Shown: positions 46,590 to 58,473, counted from the stretch's first letter. The stretch: 64,000 nucleotides of DNA from Cylicocyclus nassatus (GCA_958299035.1 CATQJL010000223.1:10281753-10345752), one strand, 5' to 3'. A program made the numbers and translations. The notes: generated by a model not told the origin, from the letters alone.

Positions 46590-47320
46590 TAGGACTTCAA
46601 AAATCTAGAAGGATGCTTGTTTGGCTGTTTTGGAGCCGTTGATTAATACTGATTTAAAATTGACAAAATCTTCTTGCTTTCCAAGATGTCGCAGCAGTGA
46701 TGAGGCATCTTTTAAGTTAATGCATGTTTCTTGCACCAAAACATTCGAAATTCAGTTACTCCAGCTTCAATGAAATTGTCTGATTCTATCAGTAACAGAG
46801 ATAGAAACTCTTGCGCTTCCAGAATGTGCTTGAGCTAGAATTCCTTGAGGGCATACGGACTCGTGCCTATAGTTACAAATTGCTGCGAGAAGGGCGCCCC
46901 GTGCCCCGATGCAAATGTCGCTTCCGTCCCGGACTCCCCTGACTTATTGTGCGCACCCTATAAGTTTCACCGCGAAAAAAGTGACGCTCAAGGGAAATAA
47001 CTCATTTTATGGAAACACGAAAAAGCAAGTGTTCATTGTGTGAATGATGGTCTGCTTATCTAGACGTTATGTTTCATACTGGAGGTGGCAGCGACAGCAG
47101 GTATGATAGAGTGGTAGATGATATAGGTGACAACTCTTTCCTCTTTCTTTTTGTACGTATAGACTTTTCATTGGAACTTTTTTGTTAAGCAGGCTACTGT
47201 GAGCATATTTCATATTCTTGGTGCTGAGCGGTTGAAGCTGCAAATAAACCGACAATTCCCTGTACATCTTTTAATATTGTCCAACTTCGGTTGTTTATTA
47301 ATCTTGGCATCGATAGTTGA
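46590..47320. other. no recognisable feature
   Basis: No gene or clear repeat. Confidence 0.35.
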
Positions 47321-47323
47321 TAA

Positions 47324-47920
47324 TCGTTTGAGCTTGCTAAGCGTCGACCAAGATATCAGCCACACTTTATTCACGGCCAACGTTTCGGCGGGATCGCCTT
47401 CTTCAGAGCCTAGAAAGTCGAAAACATAAGTGAAACATCCTCCTAGACGCCAAGATTCTAGCTCAAGACGAAAGTCGAATTGGAGAGAGGCAAAGGCAAA
47501 GAGAGATCGGGTAACCAAGACTCACCTTCGATAACGTGTGATGATGCGTTAGACCACCATATACTCAGACTATACCTCTTCCCCTATTTATAGTGCTCGG
47601 GTGACCTGACCTCATATCAAAACCCACAGAGGTATTGATATGGCGCCAGTTCATTGGTGATGGCTATGCACTCTTCCTTCCGATTCATCTTTGGATTCTT
47701 GGCGTTGATCCAGAACGCTTCCAAAGTTTTGCGCGCTAGGAGGTCGGGCTCGTACGCTAATATAGTCACTCCAATACTAATCTCAGCATTTTCATGGCAC
47801 GAAATGCGATGGCTGCCTAACGGCGTAGCTGCTTTCAGTTTGTTCTGCGATCCCGCCGAAACGTTGGCCGTGAATAAAGTGTGGCTGATATCTTGGTCGA
47901 CGCTTAGCAAGCTCAAACGA
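47324..47920. repeat. inverted-repeat element with hammerhead-like core
   Basis: Arms at 47324-47397 and 47847-47920 are near-perfect inverted copies (gcttgctaagcgtcgacc, ttcacggccaacgtttcggc). On the minus strand of the left arm, CTGAAGA (complement of 47400-47406) is followed by a GGCG/CGCC stem and GAAAC (complement of 47382-47386). In the right arm the CTGA part is lost. Confidence 0.7.
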
Positions 47921-48900
47921 ATTCCCTGTACTTTTCTTGTGTAAGTCATTAGAACCTATTCACTTTTGAAGAAATGCTTACTTACGACAGCTGAATAAGC
48001 CTAGCATCTACATATCCTAAAACTAACAATAAGTAAGACATCATCTTCAAGCTTGCTTACTTTGCTAGATTATTCGAAATTCAGAAACGTGGTCACAAAT
48101 CAGATTTGCACTGCCAATTACTGCCAAGTAATGACTTTCCTTATAATGCATGCGCATGAGAGTTTTTTGTGCTATTGTAGGAAGCAGTCTTGTTGACTGC
48201 GTCATAGCATTGCAGTTTAAGGAGTAGTACTCAAGGTAAGAAATTGGCAAAGAAGTAAGTAGGGTGTATGAATGTATGAACTAAACTTTCCTAACAGTGT
48301 CAATATTTATGGTTCTAAAGACTACTTCTTCCATTCATGAATTTACGAACAAGGGTCATGAACACAAAATTGTTAGACTAAAAATGTTGTGATAGTGTGT
48401 CAAAAGCTAGTAGTATGGTCCTAAAACCAATATCGTGATTCTTGAACAAGCCAAAACTATCGAAATCAGCACAAACTTGCCCAGAAGACATTACTTATCC
48501 TAACCTTTCTGCGGCTTACTACTTGTCATGGCTGACTTGTAAGGAAAAACACATTCTTTATAAAAGGCTATATCCCTTTGGGGCAGAAACAGACATTTAC
48601 ATTTTTGTGCCACAGATATAGGTTGAGTTTAAGTGAGTTTCTGACGAACTTTGATCTGATTTGAAAATTGCGATTAGGTAGGCAGATAATCATTGACACA
48701 ACGGAAGCGCTTGCTTTTCTTGTGATTTTTCAAAAAAAAAAGAAGCCCCTTTCCTTGAGCTTCACTTGCATTGCCATAAATTATAGGGTGTGCGCTGCCA
48801 GTCGACGGGAGTCTCGCGCGGAAGCGAGATTTGTATCGGTCCATGGGGCGCGCTTCTCGCAGCCATTTGTAACTATAAGTACGAGTGGCACACGGCAACG
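47921..48900. other. no recognisable feature
   Basis: AT-rich spacer with short unsupported frames. Confidence 0.35.
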
Positions 48901-48908
48901 GTATAAGC

Positions 48909-50171
48909 TACAGTTTGAATTTTTCAAACAAATGTATATGAATAATTGATTTTTGAAATTTCTAACAAACGAATTTTATTAAATTTCCAGTTTCCATGCT
49001 ATTTTAAATATTCGAATATGGACACATTTCAAAACTCGAGTTCTCGAATATCCGAATAGCTGAACATGATCGAATATTCGCCTATTCACATAATCGAATA
49101 ACTGGATAGCATCGAATGTTCGAATATTTGAAAATTCGAGTATTTAAAAATTCGATTACAATCCTACTATAATAACGCGCTAAGAGTGTTTACGTTTTTT
49201 TGTGTGTCTGTCTGTGTGAATGTCTGTCTGTCACGAAATTCATAGCGCGAGTTCCAGCCAACCTCCTGGGCTCAAATTTTGCATAGCGCATGCTACCCGC
49301 ACGAAAGTCCAACACGCAAAAGCACGAGCAGATTCGTTGAGTGGATCCCTCAGAAACTGCGCTTCAGACAGATCCACTTTGCATTTGGGCCGCAAAATTG
49401 GGTCCGTAACTCCACTTTTTGTAGAGTCGTGGATGTTTATGCCAAGTAAATGGGCAAGCCATGAACTTAGGCCCAAAAAAGTGATCAAAAGTCTATTACT
49501 TTACAAAAACGGCGCCAAAAAGTATTGATTGCGTAAATGGTCAATTTGTCAAGGTTTTACCGGAGCATTTGACGAGATTTTTGCACAACGATGTAGCTCA
49601 CAGTGACTCTGTTCTTACTGCAAGTGTTGAGATCATGGGAAAATCAAAAACCTCCAAGACTTTGCGTTTGTTTTCCTGCAAAAAGTCTCATCCACGCGAA
49701 ATCACCGATTTCACATTAAAAAAAGCTTTCGGAATGAGTAGTTGTTTACATTTTGTTCGTGATAGTTGGCATCGCTCGGTGAGTACCAATGCCATTATTA
49801 TGCGAGAATGAGTAGGGGGGCCTAGATAGTAGAGCCAGTGCGAGCCTCTGCGAAGCAGAGGTGACGCACTGGTATTCAATAATGTAAGAAAGCTCGCATA
49901 TGATACATGCGAGTATGCATTTTGACACTCGCAAATATATGCTCTCCGAGCGCAGCGCGGACGGCCTATACTTCCCTCTTGCTCAAATTTCGAATAATCT
50001 AGCCATTTTTCAGCTGCGAAAATGAATAAATATTCAAATAGAGATTTTTTCATTTAGTAGACTATTCGAATGATCGAATTAAGGACTTTTATGAAGATTA
50101 CTATTCGAGTATTCGAATGTTTGAATATTTCAAATGAATTCTTCGATTACGATTTTCCTGTTTCAGCTATA
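48909..50171. mobile_element. non-autonomous hAT-like element, second family member
   Basis: It is flanked by perfect 8-bp repeats GTATAAGC (48901-48908 and 50172-50179). The inverted ends are TACAGTTTGAA and TTTCAGCTATA, close to those of the element at 25392-27700 (TATAGTTAGAAC). It has the same subterminal TTCGAATA-type repeats, at 49005-49155 and 49985-50150. The centre differs and appears to be a separate inserted sequence starting near 49160 with a tgtctgtctgtg run. Confidence 0.85.
49835..49872. repeat. hairpin near the end of an inner insert
   Basis: ccagtgcgagcctctgc pairs with gcagaggtgacgcactgg. The tail cagaggtgacgcactggt recurs near 7534, so it belongs to a repeat family. A Helitron-type 3' hairpin is possible but unproven. 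Confidence 0.55.
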
Positions 50172-50369
50172 GTATAAGCAGATTAAGAGAAACACCCAAA
50201 AAGTATCTTTCGATATTTGGTTGCTGAAATCTCAAAGCGTCTGCTAATATTCAAATTTATTCTTGTTCTTGGTTTCATGACCTACTCTTTTGACTAACAA
50301 GGGGAGGATACTTGGTGACCGTGCAGTTTTGATACGAGTATACCAATGTTCGTAGCAAGATTTCATTAA

Positions 50370-50689
50370 CCCATTGACGACGATGTGGACCACCGGTGGC
50401 CCACGCACTTTTTGCCGCCAGGGACGATGCGTACCACCGGTGGCCCACACGCCTCACAAAATCATGTCCTTTCCAGGTCTAGTATCTTCTCTACAGTTCA
50501 GCAATTTTTTCAGTTTTTTGCATTCTCGGAACCCGTGGACTCCGTCGTCCCAGAAGATGTTCAAAATTGATTACAAAACAACTTTGCATTTCGTAAATGT
50601 TCACAAATCTTTCCCACGCCGAAAGTGCTGTGCAAAATCGCGTCGTCCCACAGCGCCGCCACGCAAAATTAGGCGTCGTCTTCAATGGG
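50370..50689. mobile_element. piggyBac-like MITE
   Basis: It is flanked by TTAA (50366-50369 and 50690-50693). The ends CCCATTGACGACG and CGTCGTCTTCAATGGG are inverted, with the CCC...GGG termini expected of piggyBac-type elements. The interior has two direct copies of ccaccggtggcccac. It abuts the next foldback within one base or so. Confidence 0.8.
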
Positions 50690-50693
50690 TTAA

Positions 50694-53105
50694 AGATAAG
50701 CCAACGTTTCGGCGGACCGTCCGCCTTCTTCAGGCTTCCTCAGCCTTACCAGATCGGGATGTAGAGAGCGAACAACCACTCAGATAATTGCCGGAGGCAG
50801 GGGGTCCGCAAACTCGCGCTTTTCTGCAAGCGGTCACCAAAATTTCGGGGCGTGGCCAAAATGTCAACTTGTGTTACTTCCGTTTCCTGCCAGCGGGCAG
50901 CAATACAAAATTTTCTGTAAGCGGCCGTCAAATAACCTCTTTCAGAGAGCGCGACCAAATTTTCAGCAAGCGCTCGGGGAAGGGGGGGGGGAGAATTTTC
51001 TCACCCGAGCCATATTCTCGCACTTAAGTGATGTGCCTGCCAGGCACATTTGGGCTTGCTACAATTACGAGCTCTTCAGGAGACCAAGACATCGCAAGCC
51101 CCGCCCCTTTATCCAGTTTCGCTTCAGATGTTGAAACTGGAATTTCAAAGAAACTTTCAAGTCGAAGTTCAGAAGTTAATTAGCCCAATTAGAATCAAAT
51201 TTCGGATTTGGGGGTTTTCGAGGTTGCTTTTTTCACTGGTGAGATTTATTTGTGGCAAAGTCAACGTTCAGCACCGCTAATCTCAAACAAGATCAATTCC
51301 TATTTCACGACAAGACCAAAATTTAGGTTTAAGGGTTCTAGAAATCGCTTTTTCCATGACGATATCTGTTTTCTGCACAGGATCTCTCTGTTCACACTTC
51401 AAATTATATCTTTGACCTCTAGCACGTGAATCGCATATGGGTGTCACTGGGCAACCGATGTGCGATTTTGGTTTCGAAATAAATTCGGGCTACTTTGAAA
51501 TTTCGGAAATTTTGTTTAGTTGAATTCAACTTATTCCAGATACGAGCAATTTTCACACACGTGACAGTTTGAAGTTTACTTCAAATATTGATTCACCTTA
51601 TTCTGGTATTCAGGACTGAATTTCATACAAATCCACGCTACGGATGCTTTTTCAATAGTCCATTCATAAATTTTCGAAAAAACTTAAACCTAAATTTTGG
51701 TCTTGTCTTGAAATTCCTAATTTTGATCTCGTTTAAGCATTAGCAGTGCTGAACATTGACTTTGCCACAAAAAATCTCACCACTGAAAAGAGCAACCTCG
51801 AAAACCCCTAAATCTGAAATTTGGTTTTGAATGGAGCAAATTCACTTCTGAACTGCGATTTTGAAAATTTCATTGGAATTCCGGTTTTAACATCTGGAGC
51901 GACACTGGATAAAGGGGCGGGGCTTGCGATATCTCGGTCTTCTGAGGAGCTCTTAATTATAGCGAGCTCGGACGTCCTGGCCCGAGCCATATTCTCGCAC
52001 CTAAGATGTGCAGAGGCACATCACTTGGGTGCGAGAATATGGCCCGCGTGAGAAACTTCCCGCAGCCAGCGCTCGAACCTCTCTTACGCAGTTTTGGGCT
52101 TACGCCGAGCAAGGGTAACACTCTACATAGCAGAGTTGTCATCGATGGTTCGATCGCCCGAGTTTGGGGTACTTTCGCTCAGCGAAAGGTACCTACGGGC
52201 TGTGCTGTCCTTCACAAAGGACCGTGCGGCCAATAACTCAGATAATCGTTGGGGGCAGGCGGCCATGCGATTTTTGGGCGGGCGGACATCGGAAAAATAG
52301 TTCACTGATTTCTCGCGGTCTGGAAAAATTTTAGCGAAATTTCAGACGAATCTTGGAGAACAATCGCGGTTTCCTTATAGGTTAGCTGCGGCGCAGTGGC
52401 CGCATTCTCGCGGACTTTCCGCGAGAATATGCAAAATTTTCGAGGGCCGCACGGTCCTTTGTGCAGGACCGCGCAGCCCTCAGGTACTTTCCGCTGAGAG
52501 AAAGTACCTTAAACTTGAGTAATTAAACCAACGGTGACACCTCTGCCACATAGAGTCTCATCTTTTCTCGGCGTACGCTCAAAACTGCGTAAAAAGAGTC
52601 CGAGCGCCTGCTGAAAGTTCGGCCAGCGTTTGCTGAAAGAGATTATTTGACGAGCGCCTGCAGAAAATTCTGTATCGCTGCCTGCTGGCAGAACATTGGA
52701 CAGTAAAGGAATTACCGCTCGCTGAAGATTTGGCCACGCCCCAAAATTCTGCTGACCGCTTCCAGAAAAGCGCGAGTTTGCGGACCGCCTGCCCCCGGCG
52801 ATTATCTGAGAATCTAGCATATTCTCGCGGAAGGCCCGCGAGAATGCGGCCACTGCGCCGCAGCTATTCTATGAAAAACCCGCGTTTGTTCTCCGAGCAT
52901 TCGCCTAAAAATTGGCCAAAATTCTTCCAAATATCTGCAAGCGGACCGCAAGAAATCAGCGAACTATTTTCCGGTGCCCGCCCGCTCATAGATCGCATGG
53001 CCGTGCCCCCGGCGATTATCTGAGTAGTTGTTCGGTCTCTACCTCCCGATCTGGCAAGGCTGAGGAAGCCCTGAAGAAGGCGGACGGACCGGGAAAACTA
53101 TCTCC
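50694..53105. mobile_element. 2.4-kb foldback element with hammerhead-like core
   Basis: Terminal arms of about 95 bp (50694-50790 and 53011-53105) are inverted copies. Further inverted blocks follow inwards: 51108-51160 with 51880-51930, and 51200-51340 with 51670-51810. The structure is a long imperfect palindrome centred near 51500, with extra repeats in the right half (52000-52850). On the minus strand near the left end, CTGAAGA (complement of 50727-50733), a 6-bp GGCGGA/TCCGCC stem and GAAAC (complement of 50706-50710) form a hammerhead-like core. No protein is encoded. Confidence 0.75.
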
Positions 53106-54195
53106 GATATATCCGAGTCTAGAAAGCCTGAGTATTTTTACTACTTGGATCTCGTGAAATATGGAAAAACTCCATGACTTTGCTCATGGAGTCGCACAGC
53201 AGATAATGAACATAGACTTCGCATCAGCGTTTCAAGACGCATCTACTAATATGTATCCCACTGCGTTTGAAGACGCATCTACCGGTATACATCCAATCAC
53301 TAAGCATCCTTCCCTTATAAGAGAAGTTGGTAGTGATTGGATATTTCAAGGAACACTCATAAATTTTGATTTTTTAAATTCGATCTATTGATTTCTTTCC
53401 ATATTGATTTTCTAAAAAGTACTATAGAGTATTATCTTTAATGCACATAACAAAGAGCGTTACATAGCTCTAGTATAAATTACTTGGTGTCTCGTTTAGC
53501 GATTTATATCGCATCAGATTCTCGAGGACTTCCATTTGTCAAAAAAGTGATGCTTCCACTTTTAGGCAGGTAATCTCGTTGCATGGTACCGGAAAAATTC
53601 ATCCTTTGTCAACCAGAACTTTAAATTACCTACTTCTATCGTTTCAGTCATACATGGAAGGCTAGTTTAAGAGCTATTTTTGCTTCTTTTGCAATCTCAT
53701 TCTCTAATCTGCTAACTGTGTTCGATCATTTGAGTTTTTTATTCAATGCTAATCATGGTCCTACACCTGTTCTATCGTGCAGAGTCCGCACTATCCCCAA
53801 GAATCCCATTCAAAAAAAATATATGTATGACTTGCTTTTCTGCAAACACTAACAAGCAACCGTGCAAGCGTTTCTCTATAGTTGCAGATCTTGTGATCAT
53901 GTATAATGATTATAAAGCAGGAGAAGAACATTTTTCAGGCCTTGAACGCATCGGACGGATTTGGATGCAGCATGCATACATTCCACTCAGCTTTGCGTGC
54001 TGTCTTATGTATGATCGCTAACCTTACATGCATCCTACCAGAAAATGGAAAAGGAAGAGTGGGTGTTTGGAAATATGTGTAGAGAGAATAAAACCTTTCA
54101 TAATATCAAAAGCATAGCTCTAGGAGGCCTCAGCTTTTAGGGATACGATTATAAGCACTTTGTAGTGACGCTATACGTTGTACGTATCGTCAATT
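53106..54195. other. no confident gene
   Basis: The sequence gcgtttcaagacgcatctac and a near copy occur near 53230 and 53265, a short direct repeat. Nothing else is recognised. Confidence 0.35.
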
Positions 54196-54196
54196 G

Positions 54197-54347
54197 TTGA
54201 CCGCACGGACTGCTCAAACGATGACGACCACGCGCAGCTCGGCTGAGTGTTGCGGGAGCACGACTTGTACGATAACGAATTTGTATTGGGGCAAGCGTTT
54301 TACCTCGCGGCGCGTGCTCCGCAGTGATGTCCAGTCCGTGCGGTCAA
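54197..54347. mobile_element. 150-bp foldback MITE
   Basis: The ends ttgaccgcacggactg and cagtccgtgcggtcaa are exact inverted copies, with further inner pairing (gcgcg, agcacg words). Confidence 0.75.
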
Positions 54348-54869
54348 CGAATAGATTATGTAGTTGACTGCACGGAATCGCCGTGCCCGCACGCGTGTCT
54401 CTTGCGCGCTAACATTGGCATTCGCGCGCATGAGTCATAATAGCGCCCGTACTCGGCAGCCGCGTTGCAGTACGCTCGCGTGCGTTCAGCCTACAGCAAC
54501 CCGGGAGATTTCGTGCAGGCGACTTTACCCATGCGTCACTTCGATCTAATCATCTGGCGTAAGTGCTAGCGCCACGCACTTCATGGTCAGAAAGTGAGGG
54601 TCATAGGAGGTCATGAAGGTGGTAGATCACGGATGATTAACTTGCCACGACTAGCGGCGGGACCCGTACAGTTATTTCGTCTCGATCTCCAGTTCGCATT
54701 CTACTCTTGTACAATATCATCTCCGCTTGCACCACACTAACTTTTAACTCCCATTAGTCTCGTCATGACCGCTCAATGAAGATCGAGGTAGGATCTAGAG
54801 AAGTAAGCAACGTCTTTATAAGACTAATTTCCAAATTCAGTCGTCTTCACAAAAGATATTGATTCTGAG

Positions 54870-55603
54870 GCGTACTCAATCTCAATCGACTGCTCTTTCG
54901 ATGGATTTTTGAAGACACTTCTCTGCCGCCTCAACAAAAGCGAATAAGGATTGTCACCATGTCCAGGCCCTAGTCTTGGTGCCGACTCGAGATTTAGCAC
55001 TACAGGCAAGTTGACTTATATTTGCACGTTTCACGAAAAAATGCTCTCAACCATGAATATAGCGAATCAGGATTGAAGATTGTCTCCGTGAAAAGTTGGT
55101 GTGCAGTAAGGAGGTGCTATACTTTCAGGTTACCCAGGCGATGACGAATATTGCTGAACCCATGTCAGTCAAAGTGCATGCTTGCGTTGGAGGAACTTCA
55201 GTAAATGTGGAAAAGTTAACGCTAGCGAGGGGTGCTCACATTGTCGTTGGTACTCCAGGCCGCGTAAAGCACGTGATCTCTCTAGGGTTTCTGGGCAAGT
55301 TCTCTCAGTATCTACTTTATACTTTCAATGCAAAGACACCACACCTGTCTTTTCTTTGAGAAGAAAGAACCGCATCAGAAGCCCCATTTGTGCTCTTTCC
55401 GAAATATTCTCATAATAGTTACCCTCAATTCAACTGCTGATCAATCCTTGGAATTTCTGAGTCTTAACAGCTTCAATCCTCTCTATTTTCAGTACTCAGT
55501 GCCCTCAATCTGTTTGTTTTTATATAATTTCCGCCCATTACTAAGCAAAGATATCAAAGAGGCAGTATCTTCAATAATAAGTTCACTGCCTAAAGACATT
55601 CAG
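54870..55603 (+). pseudogene. truncated eIF4A pseudogene
   Basis: Three blocks match the eIF4A gene at its exon borders. About 54950-55005 gives QALVLVPTRDLALQ (motif Ia, end of exon 3). 55129-55294 gives VKVHACVGGTS and [11 protein letters not shown], and is 166 nt, exactly the length of parental exon 4. 55493-55603 is 111 nt against 110 for exon 5; it starts VLSALNLFVF where the gene has [10 protein letters not shown], hits a stop where DEAD should be, and in the next frame gives SKDI...SLPKDIQ. Both internal donors read GCAAGT instead of GT. The nucleotide-binding GKT segment is missing, although 54870-54950 weakly recalls exon 2. It derives from genomic, not processed, duplication. It stops where the right duplication copy begins. 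Confidence 0.85.
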
Positions 55604-55936
55604 GTAACATCAGTCCTATCATTTATGTTTTGAATTATTTTTTTGCTTGTCAAGAAAGGTAAATGCGTTTGCACGAACGGTATGTTTTTACGTGTCTTTG
55701 TCTATACGTCTTTTTACGTGGCTGTGTTCAAAAAATGAAGTAAAAATGGCAAACTCCTCCCTTAAAAATTCTTTTCTCATTTCCACCTATGCAGTCATGC
55801 ACTAAACCTGATCATGTAATTCTCATTACGCTTGCCATGATTTGAGATCTGTTAGTGTTTTTTCTCTCATTTTGGCAAGTAGCCATCTCAAGTGATCGCG
55901 GAATCAGTTATAGGCGGCGCCAGCCGGCTTGGCTAA

Positions 55937-56045
55937 GGCTGTGTTCATACTGATCCCGAACTCCGGAAACAGTTACAGCACAACGCGCAGCTCGAGCGCT
56001 ATGCTGGAACTGTTCCCAAACTTTGAGATCAGTATGAACTCAGCC
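55937..56045. mobile_element. 109-bp Harbinger-like MITE
   Basis: The ends ggctgtgttcatactgatc and the inverse (gatcagtatgaactcagcc) are flanked by TAA at 55934-55936 and 56046-56048. It is not seen in the left duplication copy. Confidence 0.75.
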
Positions 56046-56597
56046 TAACTGTCGCGAAGACTGGAGCTTGGGCAGAAATCGTTATGAGGGGTCAATTGGG
56101 CGTGTCTGGAAACTTTATCATATAAAAGAAGAAGATCACGAGCATTTTTCTTTTTTTTACATATTTGGTGCTCTCAATCACATCTTCTCTAGCTTCTCCC
56201 CCTATGTTCACTAATGCCTCATAGCTTCTAAAATCTGTTTTCTTACAGTCATGAATGGGCAATACTGCAACAGCACCCATTAACCTAGAATAGTTATGCC
56301 CTCCTTTATGAAAGTTGTTCCAATGCGGGGAAGAACATCAAAGAGGCCCCTTTACAAAGTAAGTGTTGCCAAGATACCTCATTAATCATCACCTCTTCAT
56401 TATTAAGAACCTTTGCGGAATTTTGTCAAAGCTGCCTTGGCAATGGAAGCAAAATTGTTGGCTCTTCTTTTTCTGAGCATCTTCACGGTTTCAATTGGGC
56501 GAAAACAAAACGTGCCTGTGAGGGCTGCGCTTGACCCTTAAGGGTCCCCGCGGACCTCCCTAGCGTGTAATCGTTTTTTCTAATTGTTTAGTGCATA

Positions 56598-57003
56598 TGT
56601 TATAGTTATAGTTATTCATATGTTATATATACAGTTGTTGGAGAGCCTGGATCGCGGAGATCGTGAGTTTGGCGGGAAAGCCCGATTTGACCCCCTCAGC
56701 AGGGTATAGATACCGGTGGATAGGGGGGAGCAGGCAGAGCGTGAAGAGAGCGCTCCAGGGAGTTTAAACGAGCCATCGAAGAGAGGTGGACCTCCCCCCC
56801 CCCTTAGATAGAAGCAAGAGAACCCTGCTGAGCGGCCAAATCAGGTCAGAAGGACCCATATTCGTTGTTAAGTTCAAGTTGTTCAAGTTGTTCGTGTTAT
56901 TCTTATTCGTTGTTGCCATAGAGATAAATATCTTTACTCTAACCGTGTCTTTATTGATCGATCCGGTTCAAACCGTCAATAACACTAGACAACCCCCGTT
57001 ACA
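56598..57003. mobile_element. solo-LTR-like insertion
   Basis: It begins TGTTATAG and ends CGTTACA, and is absent from the left copy. TAGTGCATA occurs on both sides (56589-56597 and 57004-57012), and the match extends a few bases further. That is longer than the usual 4-6 bp duplication of LTR elements, so the exact borders are uncertain. The interior has promoter-like and U5-like composition and no coding frame. Confidence 0.55.
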
Positions 57004-57079
57004 TAGTGCATATGTTTATATCTCGTACCCAACTTTTTGCAACAAGATTTTTTGATACTTTGGTGTTCTTCGTGGAATC

Positions 57080-57230
57080 GTTGTCGTGTCATACTACTTG
57101 TAACTCTGAAGAATCTGAGTGCTGCACTTCATGCACTAAGTTTTCAGCAAATATGCTGAGCATAGCTGACCCAGTTAACTTGAAGAATCTCTTAGGCTGG
57201 GCAGACTGTGTCGTCCCAGGCATACTTTAG
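57080..57230 (+). other. duplicated possible cysteine-rich exon, right copy
   Basis: On plus it reads SCHTTCNSEESECCTSC, then TKFSANMLSIADPVN and WADCVVPGIL with a stop at 57228-57230. Six Cys in 17 residues suggest a disulfide-rich peptide, but the left copy has a stop within the same run. The family T MITE begins at the stop codon. The function is unknown and the opposite strand is also partly open. Confidence 0.3.
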
Positions 57231-57644
57231 GGGCAGTGGCTCGGCAAATCCTCGATCTGGAGTTTTTCCGCGTACCGGCAGTTCGACGCGCTCAATCCGA
57301 AAATCCAACGCAAAGAGCGCAAAAGTGGCAAAAAGCAGCATTTCCTAAGACCCCACATTTTGAATATGGACCAGTGAAACACTTACCCGCCATGGCTACG
57401 TAGAGTCATCGCGGGACCCTCATGTTTATAGCATTGCGGCATGTCGCCTCTGACAGTGGGAGGTTTGTCGGAAGCTCGTCCGAGCGCGTGCAAGAATGGC
57501 TTGCGCTCACGAGCTTAAGAGCGGCTTTCTAGGCAGGGGCAGCATGCCTTGAGCTCGGACTTGCTCTGTGCTCATGTTTGGGGTAAGGCAACCTTCCATA
57601 TCAAATTTTCGAGATGTTTGGTCTTGGTGAGCCATTGCCTTCAA
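57229..57644. mobile_element. TTAA-type MITE (family T), copy 7
   Basis: The ends ggggcagtggctcggcaaat and the inverse-like ttggtgagccattgccttca. It is absent from the left duplication copy, where the flanking sequence is continuous. Confidence 0.7.
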
Positions 57645-58473
57645 GTTCTACAAATTGAATGTGCGAATAAATGAGTGTTGTTCAAAAACAAGGTCTCATT
57701 CATCGTCGTTGATGGTCGTCATCATGTGGGCGATCGCTGCCTTCTACTTTATCATGTATTCGCCGATGTTCCAACGGCGAGTGGAGGGTGCAGCGAAGGG
57801 TGATGGGGGGATGACTTGCAGTGGTGTGGAGAGAAAGGCGGCTTAGATATAATTCATATTTAGTTTGAATGATTTTTTGAAAGTTTTTTTAGGAGCAGAC
57901 TTGGATAGCTCCGGAGACAGGAAAGTGTAAGTGATTTTAGTCAGGCGCCACCCTAGTGAGGCAAGCGCGAGGGCGACGAAGATCTCGTGTACTTCTGCAC
58001 TTATGCAAATATGTAAATATCATGTAAGTGTTTGTGAAAATTCGTACTATGCTTTTGTTTTTTACTTAACATATTCGTAAGTACAGTCTTAGTTTTGGGT
58101 GAGATTCGTGGCAAATGACCTTTGACTCAACCACTGGTCTGGCGGCTGGAAGGCCGGGCTTTGTGACCTAATTTACGCTGCGCCCGCTACGCAGTATGCG
58201 TCTTTCTCGCGCGCGTACTTTCTGATCACCATGTAGCCTTAATTAGGTCACGAAGCCCCGCCTTTCAGCCGCTGAGCCAGTTGAATCAAAGGGTAATATT
58301 GATTGGCACTCTCGCCATCTAACTTTTTGTGGTGTTTTGTAGTATGGATGTTTCTAATGACCACAACAACAACTACGGTGTAGTCGAACGTACATTCCAT
58401 TGGTCCTGGTACGCGAGCACTCCACGATCATCATTAATACAAAGTCTTCTGCCGCTGCCGCTTTTCGCATACG

